Part shown: positions 5,670 through 11,527 of the stretch, piece by piece
Position numbering within the stretch: the first letter of the stretch is position 1
Layout: every line of letters begins with the position of its first letter
Source of the DNA: Spirochaetaceae bacterium
GTDB lineage: Bacteria > Spirochaetota > Spirochaetia > Treponematales > Breznakiellaceae
Assembly: GCA_031269165.1 (NCBI GenBank)
Contig: JAISZQ010000190.1
Location: forward strand, 1-17,308
Length of the DNA: 17,308 nucleotides
Direction of reading: 5' to 3'
Notes under the pieces: model-generated
Databases searched by the model: none
What the model was told of the DNA's origin: nothing
Seen by the model: the letters and a program-made list of their open reading frames with translations, nothing else
Position numbers and translations under genes: made by a program

Positions 5670-6494
5670 TTAGGTGAATAACGTTTCCTTTCGCCAGCCG
5701 CTCGGATTTCCCGGCCCCACCCATTGGTTGAGCGCGAAACTTCCCGCAAGGCTCAGGCTGATAAACTTTTTCGCCAAAACAACCGCGTTGGACACCGAAA
5801 GCCCCCGCGCAAGACCTGCCGCTATCGCCGCCGAGGTGGTACAACCTGCCCCATGCGTCCAATTCGTCTTGACAAGCGGGGATTCAAGCACGTCAAATGT
5901 TTTTCCGTCATACAAAAGGTCGAGTGCCTTGAGCGTCTTCGCCGCATCGGGTAACTTTGCCCCGCCCTTGATAAACACGTGCGCGGCCCCCTTGTCAAAA
6001 ATGATACGCGCGGCCTCTTTCATCTGCTCAATGGTCGTGATGTCCTTTATCCCGGAAAGTTGTCCCGCCTCAAACAGATTCGGCGTCGCCACGAGCGCAA
6101 GGGGAAGCAACTTTTCCGCAACCGCCGCATTCAGTTCGGGATTCAAGGCCTCATCGTTCCCCTTGCACACCATCACCGGATCAAGCACATAGTTTTTTAC
6201 CTGATGGGCGGTTATGTAATCACGGGTCAATTCCACCGCGTAGAACGTCCCCAACATACCGGATTTTGCCGCAACGACACCCACTCCCTTGAAAATGGTC
6301 TCCAGTTGCGCTTTCAACGTTTTTTCCTCCACCGGAAACACGCCGTGCGCCCAATTTTTTTCAGGATCCATCGTCGCCACAAGCGTTACCGCCGCCATCC
6401 CATAGAGGCCGTATTCTTCAAATGTCTTCAGATCCGCCTCAAGACCGGCCCCGCCTGAAGCGTCCGAACCCGCAATCGTTGCGATTTTAACCAT
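5670..6494 (-). CDS. pdxK: Pyridoxine/hydroxymethylpyrimidine kinase (PdxK/ThiD family)
   Basis: A 274-residue ribokinase-fold kinase that phosphorylates pyridoxal/pyridoxine and probably HMP. Motifs are G-S-D-A-S-G-G-A-G (9-17), the substrate-side M-D-P-E-K-N-W (42-48), D-P-V-M-V-C-K-G (105-112), T-P-N-L-F-E-A-G-Q-L-S-G (137-148) and the anion-hole loop T-H-G-A-G-C (213-218). The MDPE, DPVMVCKG and LNQWVGP blocks resemble the Bacillus PdxK type more than the classical ThiD that makes HMP-PP, so vitamin B6 salvage is the better guess. The start is set by AAGGAG eight nt before ATG 6494; a longer open frame upstream is ignored because a strong promoter lies in it. It is monocistronic, with repeats on both sides. 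Confidence 0.93.
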   Translation of the reverse strand: MVKIATIAGSDASGGAGLEADLKTFEEYGLYGMAAVTLVATMDPEKNWAHGVFPVEEKTLKAQLETIFKGVGVVAAKSGMLGTFYAVELTRDYITAHQVKNYVLDPVMVCKGNDEALNPELNAAVAEKLLPLALVATPNLFEAGQLSGIKDITTIEQMKEAARIIFDKGAAHVFIKGGAKLPDAAKTLKALDLLYDGKTFDVLESPLVKTNWTHGAGCTTSAAIAAGLARGLSVSNAVVLAKKFISLSLAGSFALNQWVGPGNPSGWRKETLFT

Positions 6495-6531
6495 AACTGT
6501 TTCTCCTTGTACGAGCGTATATATTATCGTC

Positions 6532-6560
6532 TTTATAGGATATATCAAACCTTTTGTCAA
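6532..6560 (-). promoter_or_regulatory. Strong sigma-70-type promoter of pdxK
   Basis: On the minus strand TTGACA (6555-6560) and TATAAA (6532-6537) are separated by 17 nt. Transcription would start about 30 nt before the pdxK ATG, with the AAGGAG site in between. It is one of the best promoter matches in the window. Confidence 0.8.
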
Positions 6561-6614
6561 TGGTTGTTTCATTGTGCCATTCGGTAAGGTAACTTTTCGA
6601 TACGCCGGAAGAAC

Positions 6615-6957
6615 GACACCTACGGGCGGCGTGCTACCTTCGGTAGCATTGCTACTTAATGGCGGCGTTGCCGCCTCGATGTAGCAATGCCGCCCTCCGG
6701 TGTTGTTCTTCCGGCTGATAGAACACACCAAATGGCACGTGTCGCTGGACGGGGTGCTGTTTAGGTATCGTATCGATATGCCGGATGCACACCGGCGGTG
6801 GGCGGCGTGCTACCTTCGGTAGCATTGCTGCTTAATGGCGGCCACGCTACCTGCGGTAGCCGCCGCCTCTGTGTAGCAATGCCGCCCTCCGGTGCTGTTC
6901 TTCCGGCTGATAGAACACGCCAAATGGTACGTGTCGCTGGACGGGGTGCTGCTTAGC
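6615..6957. repeat. Two direct copies of a hairpin-rich repeat (family B, inverted)
   Basis: Copy one runs about 6624-6765 and copy two about 6800-6957, offset by 176 nt. Both contain GCTACC-TTC-GGTAGC hairpins, a long outer stem GGCGGC.../...GCCGCC, and the ending GTGTCGCTGGACGGGGTGCT. The ending is the inverse of the AGCACCCGTCC blocks at 1203-1450. The apical loop differs: copy one has GGCGGC-GTT-GCCGCC (6661-6675), while copy two carries an extra GCTACC-TGC-GGTAGC hairpin there. The 530 nt between the pdxK promoter and holA hold these repeats, one family A copy and no credible gene. Confidence 0.8.
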
Positions 6958-6967
6958 AAGCCCTTCC

Positions 6968-7072
6968 GTCATAGCGAGCGAACCGCTCATAAGAACGGGC
7001 AAAGCAATCCGGGGGCTTTCTTGTCTGGATTGCTTCGTCGCTACGGGCACGTTGCTGCGACCTTGCAATGAC
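6968..7072. repeat. Palindromic repeat family A, copy 3
   Basis: A more diverged copy of the GTCATTGCGAG hairpin (GTCATAGCGAG ... CTTGCAATGAC) keeps AAAGCAATCC and CTGGATTGCTTCG. It ends 20 nt beyond the holA stop codon (7093) and could fold in the 3' end of the holA transcript. Confidence 0.75.
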
Positions 7073-7092
7073 GGTTCACTTCCTCTTCCTTT

Positions 7093-8064
7093 TTATCCCG
7101 TGCCCTTGAGTTTCGCCACCCTGTACACGTACCGTTCCAGCGCGATCCGCTCAAGGGGCGCGCCGTCCGTACGAATTTGCGCGTCCGTCTCGGCGGTGAG
7201 GGCGATACAGCGGTTGACTTCGTCCATGCCGTAAATGCGGGCGGCGTTGATATAATCCTGGCGGACTTTCGGCGAGGAAAGGCCGATCTTTTTAAGCTCG
7301 AAATCGTTGGAAGCGCCGCTTGCGAGCAGAGCCTCGTAGTCCCGGAGTTTGTGCCAGCACCAGAGGAGGCCCGCGAAAATCGAGACGGCGCTTTCCTTCG
7401 CGTCAAGGAGCGCGTGCAGAATTGCGAGGCTCCGTTCCGTGTTCCCGCCCGCGATGGCCGAAAAAAGTGTAAACGTCGACTCCGAGCGCGTGTGGGAGAG
7501 TAGCCGCTCGACATCCGCCTCCGTGACGGGCCGCGTCTTATCGCAGAACAAGAACAGGTTCCGGCACTGACCGCGCAGCGCGTCGGTGTTGTTCTCGACC
7601 ATCTCCAGAATCGTATCGACGGCCTCCCCGGTGATCGTAAACCCCTCGCGGCGGAAAAAGTTTTGGAGCCATTCCCGCTTGCGGCTTTCAAACATCTCCC
7701 AGAATATTTTCTTGTTGCTGCCCACGGCCTTTTCGAGCGTCCGGTCGATGCCGTTTTCATCGGAAAGAAGAATCACCGTCGTGTTGCCGTCCAGATTTTC
7801 AAGGACAGACGCAAGTATCTTCACGTCCTCTTTCTTCTTGATGGCCTCCGCATTTTTGATGATAAAAAGCCGTGCCTCGGCAAAGAGACTCCCGTTCAGC
7901 ATGATGCCCGTGATCTCGCCCGTCTGCGTCTCCAGCGCGTAGAACGTCGTTTCCTCAAGCGAGGCCCCGTGCTTCTCGCGCAACGCCGCCCGAATACGCG
8001 CCGTCTCATCGGCCTTTTCGCCGATCTCAGGCCCGGTAAACAGATAACAAACGCCTTTGCCCAT
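7093..8064 (-). CDS. holA: DNA polymerase III subunit delta
   Basis: HolA opens the sliding clamp as part of the clamp-loader complex during replication. The 323-residue length fits the family. The N-terminus (V-C-Y-L-F-T-G-P-E-I-G-E-K) corresponds to the family's YLFxGxE start. The middle carries N-N-T-D-A-L-R-G-Q-C-R-N-L-F-L-F-C and V-T-E-A-D-V-E-R-L-L, and the collar-type C-terminal domain includes L-L-W-C-W-H-K-L-R-D-Y. As in other delta subunits, no intact Walker A is seen. ATG 8064 was chosen over an open extension to 8163 that overlaps the preceding gene; it lies 4 nt after that gene's TAG stop, so translation is probably coupled. A family A repeat follows the stop. Confidence 0.88.
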   Translation of the reverse strand: MGKGVCYLFTGPEIGEKADETARIRAALREKHGASLEETTFYALETQTGEITGIMLNGSLFAEARLFIIKNAEAIKKKEDVKILASVLENLDGNTTVILLSDENGIDRTLEKAVGSNKKIFWEMFESRKREWLQNFFRREGFTITGEAVDTILEMVENNTDALRGQCRNLFLFCDKTRPVTEADVERLLSHTRSESTFTLFSAIAGGNTERSLAILHALLDAKESAVSIFAGLLWCWHKLRDYEALLASGASNDFELKKIGLSSPKVRQDYINAARIYGMDEVNRCIALTAETDAQIRTDGAPLERIALERYVYRVAKLKGTG

Positions 8065-8068
8065 CGTG

Positions 8069-8884
8069 CTACCAGTTTTGGGGCGCAAAACCTTCCGGCG
8101 GCGGGACAAGACTGACGGTTTCACCCGTAAGTTCCAACACATGAAAACCGCATTTATGGGCATAGTCTCTTACCTCAGGATCAACGACACCGCCGGCCAT
8201 CGCCCCCAAAAGCTGCTTGCCACATACTTGTTCAGGCGGATACCGCCGTATCAGCCCCATCCGCTTCACATGATCGTCAACATCGTCTTTCCGGTTAAGT
8301 TCCCGTTTCACTTCAACCGCCATACATATCGTGGTATCGACCAGCAAAATATCCACGTCGGTTCGCACCTGTCTTTTTTCGTCGTAAAGAGGAATCCGCT
8401 GGTAGGCGCGTTGAAAATCGTAGTCGGGAAACTTTCTCCACAGCCGGGCAGCAATAAGGGTTTCGATCAGTTCCCCCAAGGAACGGTTCAACCCCCCGAC
8501 ATTGCCGCACATCCGATCCACCTTTTCATCCAGTTTTTTCAACTGCGCGGCAGTCTCCGCCTGTTTCCGTCCAACCTCCGTGATTATTTGCCAGGCTTTT
8601 TTCGCTTCCTCGGCTGATTCCCTCGCGTAGTCCGCCATTTTCCGGTCGAATTCCTTAGACCGCTCGGCGGCTTCCTTGGCCGCTTCATTGGCGTATTCCG
8701 CGATCTTTCGGTCAGTTTCCTTGGCAAGTTCCACGATCTTTCGGTCGGTTTCCTTGGCAAGTTCCGCGATCTTTCGGTCGGTTTCCTTAAATTGCGCGCG
8801 GGTTTCCATCAGGGCAACCCACACTTGTTGAAAATTGAGATTTTTTCCCTGTTCCAGGGCCTCTTCCGCTGTCATTTCCAGCAT
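8069..8884 (-). CDS. Coiled-coil protein with PD-(D/E)XK-like domain (DUF3782-like)
   Basis: A 271-residue protein of unproven function. Residues 25-125 are a charged coiled coil containing three 11-residue units, E-T-D-R-K-I-A-E-L-A-K and variants (35-67). The C-terminal half has a nuclease-fold-like signature: G-E-L-I-E (137-141), D178 in T-D-V-D-I-L-L-V, then E191-V-K193 in A-V-E-V-K. This fits a PD-(D/E)XK core (E138, D178, E191, K193). Such coiled-coil plus DUF3782-like proteins are numerous in some spirochaetes and cyanobacteria; activity is rarely shown. ATG 8884 has GAGGAG at good spacing and an upstream promoter. holA begins 4 nt after the stop, an unusual pairing for a replication gene. 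Catalysis is inferred from motifs only. Confidence 0.75.
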   Translation of the reverse strand: MLEMTAEEALEQGKNLNFQQVWVALMETRAQFKETDRKIAELAKETDRKIVELAKETDRKIAEYANEAAKEAAERSKEFDRKMADYARESAEEAKKAWQIITEVGRKQAETAAQLKKLDEKVDRMCGNVGGLNRSLGELIETLIAARLWRKFPDYDFQRAYQRIPLYDEKRQVRTDVDILLVDTTICMAVEVKRELNRKDDVDDHVKRMGLIRRYPPEQVCGKQLLGAMAGGVVDPEVRDYAHKCGFHVLELTGETVSLVPPPEGFAPQNW

Positions 8885-8906
8885 ATCGTGATCTCCTCTG
8901 AAGAAA

Positions 8907-8935
8907 AGTATATCACGTTAAAAGGTTTTTGAAAA
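8907..8935 (-). promoter_or_regulatory. Promoter of the coiled-coil/holA operon
   Basis: On the minus strand there is an extended -10 (TGA-TATACT, hexamer at 8907-8912) and a moderate -35, TTTTCA (8930-8935), with 17-nt spacing. The start point would be about 8900, leaving a leader of some 16 nt containing the GAGGAG site. Confidence 0.6.
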
Positions 8936-8947
8936 GACAGAATGTTT

Positions 8948-8984
8948 GAGACTGTTCCAAGACGTGGGGTTTTGGAACAGCCTC
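8948..8984. repeat. Minimal family C derivative (two ends only)
   Basis: A 37-nt inverted repeat: GAGACTGTTCCAA (8948-8960) and its inverse TTGGAACAGCCTC (8972-8984). The right flank CGTGGGGTTTTGGAACAG matches the right end of the full element at 9248-9266 (CGTGGGGTTTTTGAACAG). It looks like an element that has lost its interior. Confidence 0.55.
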
Positions 8985-9103
8985 AGAGTATTCTGTCAGG
9001 CATAGAGGCCAAATACGGCCTTTACGCGCCGCAACGTACCGAGCCTGTTTCAAGACCGAAAGGTTTTTCGTTTTTTTTGCGCTTTTTTCCCGTCAGAATC
9101 CTG

Positions 9104-9269
9104 AGAGCCTGTTCAGAATCTCATCAAAAAGGGGACCGGCAATTTGCCGCGTCTCCCCCTTCGCTCCGGTCTTCGCCCTCCGCTATCCCCCTCTACGGGG
9201 GTCAGACCCCCGTAACGCCCCCGAATCACAGCGGAGGCTTGCGTTTCGTGGGGTTTTTGAACAGGCTCT
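9104..9269. repeat. Complete family C inverted-end element
   Basis: A 166-nt element is bounded by perfect 12-nt inverted repeats, AGAGCCTGTTCA (9104-9115) and TGAACAGGCTCT (9258-9269). Inside are, from the left, a GGGGACCGGCAATTTGCCG...TCTCCCCC hairpin, a CTCCGCTATCCCCC block, the ACGGGGGTCAGACCCCCGT palindrome and a linker. This is the order of window positions 142-1 read backwards. No coding capacity or clear target-site duplication is visible. The 8985-9300 interval otherwise holds only a stray GAGCCTGTTTCAAG end at 9044. Confidence 0.75.
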
Positions 9270-9300
9270 GAGAGCGATCACTGCTCACTGGCAACCGTCC

Positions 9301-9331
9301 GTCATTCACGGTACACTGTACCGTGAATGAC
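9301..9331. promoter_or_regulatory. 31-nt palindrome covering the miaB start codon
   Basis: Fifteen perfect base pairs flank a single central base. The arms are GTCATTCACGGTACA and its inverse, and the miaB ATG (9327-9329) lies in the right arm. TACACT (9312-9317) in the centre could be a -10 box, which would put the transcription start at the ATG. No Shine-Dalgarno sequence is present. It may be a repressor operator, or an RNA hairpin hiding the start codon. Confidence 0.6.
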
Positions 9332-10700
9332 CTATCTGATTGAAACCTACGGCTGCCAGATGAACGCCGCCGAGTCCGCCGCACTGAAAAAGATTTTCGC
9401 CGCGTGCGGGTGGGAGGAGACCGCCGATGCGGACGCGGCTCACCTTGTCGTACTCAATACCTGCGCGGTGCGGGAGACCGCCGAGGAACGGTTCTTGGCC
9501 CGGCTTGCGATCCATGCGGCGCGGAAAAAGATGCGGGCAAAATCCGGGCGGCCCCTTGCCGTCGCGGTGGCGGGCTGTGTTGCCGAACGCCTCGGTGACG
9601 CGCTGAAAGAACGGGGGGCCGACTTTGTACTCGGCGCGAAGGCTCGCGGCCCGCTGGAGGCTCTGCTTGCCCGGTGGGGAGAGCCGGAGAACGCGCCCGT
9701 CTGCCGGCCGCCGTTCGGGGCGTTTTACGACGACTACCATGTCCCCGGTTCCCACAAGAGTTTTGTCCCCATCATGAACGGTTGCAACAACTTCTGTTCC
9801 TACTGCATCGTTCCCTATGTCCGGGGCAGGGAAGTTTCCCGAAGCCCGTCCGCCATCATCGCTGAGATAGACCGCCTTGCCAACGAGGGGGTGCGGGAGA
9901 TCACCCTGTTGGGACAAAACGTGAATAGTTACCATTGGACAGGGGGAATCGGACAAGATAAAGCGTTCAGCCCGCGTTCCGATGCAGACTTTGTTGCGGC
10001 CGCAGACTTTGCCGCGCTCACGCGCCTCGTCGCGCAGGCGGTCGAGGACGGCCCGATCCGCTGGGTTCGCTTCCTTTCAAGCCATCCCAAGAACATGACG
10101 GGGACCATCATCAAGGCTCTTGCCGGGCACCCCTGCTTTTGCCGCCACATTCACCTGCCGGTTCAGCACGGGTCGAACCGCATCCTTGCCGCGATGAACC
10201 GCCGGTATACCCGCGAGGACTATTGTGCCCTCGTGCGCGCGCTGCGGGAGGCGATGCCGGGCGTTACGCTTTCCACAGACATTCTTGTCGGCTTTCCCGG
10301 CGAGACCGAGGAGGACGTGGAAGCGGTGCTGTCGCTGATGGACGAGGTTCGCTTCCTCTACGCCTATATGTACCATTACAACCCGCGTGAGGGGACGGCG
10401 GCTTACGGGCTCCCCGGCAGGATTCCCGACGAGGTGAAAAAGGCGCGTCTTGCGCGGATTATCGAAACGCAGGGGGCGCACACGGTTGAATGTCTCAAAA
10501 AGCGTTTGGGCAGCCGAGTTACGGCACTGGTCGAGGGCCCCTCCCGCAACGACGCGGGGGAACTCCTCTGCCGGACAGAGCATGACGAACAGGTTGTCGT
10601 GAAGGCGTCCGGGATAAAACCGGGGGAGTTCATCGAAGTGTCTCTTGACGCGCTTGCAGGGAACACGTTTCGGGGCACCCGTGTTGGGAATGGAACATGA
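9327..10700 (+). CDS. miaB: tRNA-2-methylthio-N6-dimethylallyladenosine synthase
   Basis: MiaB is a radical SAM methylthiotransferase that adds a methylthio group to i6A37 in tRNAs reading UNN codons. The 457-residue protein has all three parts. The N-terminal UPF0004 domain has three cluster cysteines: C10 in Y-G-C-Q-M-N, C46 in N-T-C-A-V-R and C84 in A-G-C-V-A-E. The radical SAM core has C153-x3-C157-x2-C160 (N-G-C-N-N-F-C-S-Y-C-I-V-P-Y-V-R-G-R-E). The C-terminal TRAM-type domain runs from about residue 385. An insert rich in Asp and Ala lies near 207-228. The start is certain because an in-frame TGA lies immediately before the ATG and the protein begins at the expected TYLIETYGCQMN. There is no ribosome binding site, and the start codon sits in a 31-nt palindrome. 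The gene stands alone and converges with the LysM gene. Confidence 0.97.
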   Translation: MTYLIETYGCQMNAAESAALKKIFAACGWEETADADAAHLVVLNTCAVRETAEERFLARLAIHAARKKMRAKSGRPLAVAVAGCVAERLGDALKERGADFVLGAKARGPLEALLARWGEPENAPVCRPPFGAFYDDYHVPGSHKSFVPIMNGCNNFCSYCIVPYVRGREVSRSPSAIIAEIDRLANEGVREITLLGQNVNSYHWTGGIGQDKAFSPRSDADFVAAADFAALTRLVAQAVEDGPIRWVRFLSSHPKNMTGTIIKALAGHPCFCRHIHLPVQHGSNRILAAMNRRYTREDYCALVRALREAMPGVTLSTDILVGFPGETEEDVEAVLSLMDEVRFLYAYMYHYNPREGTAAYGLPGRIPDEVKKARLARIIETQGAHTVECLKKRLGSRVTALVEGPSRNDAGELLCRTEHDEQVVVKASGIKPGEFIEVSLDALAGNTFRGTRVGNGT

Positions 10701-10717
10701 GAAATGAAGGGAACTAT

Positions 10718-10733
10718 GGGGAAGGCTTTCCCC
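10718..10733 (+). terminator. Hairpin after miaB
   Basis: GGGGAA-GGCT-TTCCCC begins 17 nt after the miaB stop. It lacks a following T-run, so on its own it is a weak terminator; the larger hairpins downstream may do the work. Confidence 0.3.
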
Positions 10734-10734
10734 T

Positions 10735-10848
10735 GTCAACAACTTAAGCAAAAAGAAAAGAAAGGTCCGCGGATTAACACGGATCGAGCGGGGTATAATC
10801 CGTGAAAATCCGCGTCAATTCGCGGACCAAACCTCTTAAGTTGTTGAC
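10735..10848. repeat. Long imperfect hairpin with nested stems
   Basis: Outer arms GTCAACAACTTAAG (10735-10748) and CTTAAGTTGTTGAC (10835-10848) are perfect inverses. Inside are GGTCCGCG (10764-10771) with CGCGGACC (10821-10828), GATT with AATC, and CACGGAT (10778-10784) with ATCCGTG (10798-10804), around a 13-nt loop. The inner CGCGGATTAACACGGAT sequence is a type of dispersed repeat met in other bacterial genomes. It separates miaB from the convergent LysM gene. Confidence 0.75.
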
Positions 10849-10918
10849 AAGGGAAGGGGAGGCAACTTGCCAATGCAAATTGCCGATTCCCCCTTTTGCT
10901 GGGATTTGGAACAGGCTC
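10849..10918. repeat. Partial family C copy with terminator-like hairpin
   Basis: AAGGGGAGGCAACTTGCC through GATTCCCCCTTTTGCTGGGAT and the end TTGGAACAGGCTC match the right half of family C. The GGGGA...TTCCCCC stem followed by TTTT could end miaB transcripts on the plus strand. Confidence 0.55.
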
Positions 10919-10946
10919 CCTTTTCAATTCCCGGAAGGGCAAGACG

Positions 10947-10972
10947 GCCTCTTTCTGGAAAACAAAAGAGGC
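10947..10972 (-). terminator. Possible terminator of the LysM gene
   Basis: An 8-bp stem (GCCTCTTT/AAAGAGGC) with a 10-nt loop abuts the stop codon of the LysM gene. There is no U-tract on the minus strand, so intrinsic termination is uncertain. Confidence 0.3.
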
Positions 10973-11527
10973 TTACTTGAACGTCTCGTATTTCTTCGTT
11001 TCCGACCACATTCCCCGGCGGGACTCGCCTTTTATCGAAGGAATGTCAAGCACGATGCCGGGTTCAAGCCAGTTCGGGTTCTTGAGATCGGGCAACTTGT
11101 CCTTGTTCGCGTCGTAAAGAATCCGCCACCGGCGGGGGTTGTTGTACACCCAGGGCTTACCGGCAATATTCCAGAGACAATCCCGCTCTTCTTTCCATGT
11201 CCGCACCGGATACTGCGCGGGGAGTCCCGGCTTACGGCTTTCCAGAAAGGCGCGGACATACGCATCAGAGCGTTCCGCCCATTTGACCGCCTCGGCTGAG
11301 TATTCCTCGACATCATCATAGCCGCCTTCCGCCAGGGCCAGCCGCGCCAGGTTCGCGTAACGCAGACTTTCCAAAAAATACCGGTTGTTACGAACGGAAT
11401 CGGGAATATTTTCGTCGATTGTCTCGGTTATCCCGCTTGGGGTGTTTGACGCGCCCGTCTCGTGGGCAAAAAGAGGGGCCGTAACCGCGAGTATCAGAAA
11501 AAATAGGGTTATCTTACAACTATTCAT
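10973..11527 (-). CDS. Secreted LysM-domain protein
   Basis: A 184-residue periplasmic protein expected to bind peptidoglycan. It has a typical signal peptide (residues 1-21, hydrophobic L-F-F-L-I-L-A-V-T-A-P-L-F-A, cleavage after A-L/F-A). A helical middle (about 40-95) is rich in N-L-A-R-L-A-L-A-E-G-G-Y. A degenerate LysM unit lies at about 105-166 (W-N-I-A-G...P-R-R-W-R-I-L-Y-D-A-N-K-D-K-L-P-D...N-W-L-E-P-G-I-V-L-D-I-P). The W-x-I-A...I-Y-x-A-N...L-x-P-G-x-x-L-x-I-P pattern is diagnostic. Its ATG overlaps the stop of the upstream lipoprotein gene by one base (TGATG), a classic sign of coupled translation. The pair probably works together at the cell wall. Confidence 0.88.
   Translation of the reverse strand: MNSCKITLFFLILAVTAPLFAHETGASNTPSGITETIDENIPDSVRNNRYFLESLRYANLARLALAEGGYDDVEEYSAEAVKWAERSDAYVRAFLESRKPGLPAQYPVRTWKEERDCLWNIAGKPWVYNNPRRWRILYDANKDKLPDLKNPNWLEPGIVLDIPSIKGESRRGMWSETKKYETFK

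Noticed and set aside
5194..5862. Open frames on both strands across the 18-bp array
   Set aside because: An 18-bp unit keeps every frame open and gives six-residue repeats in all of them; no start signal or family supports a gene.
8942..9271. Plus-strand frame of 109 codons before miaB
   Set aside because: It is composed of family C repeat sequence, has no ribosome binding site and resembles no protein.
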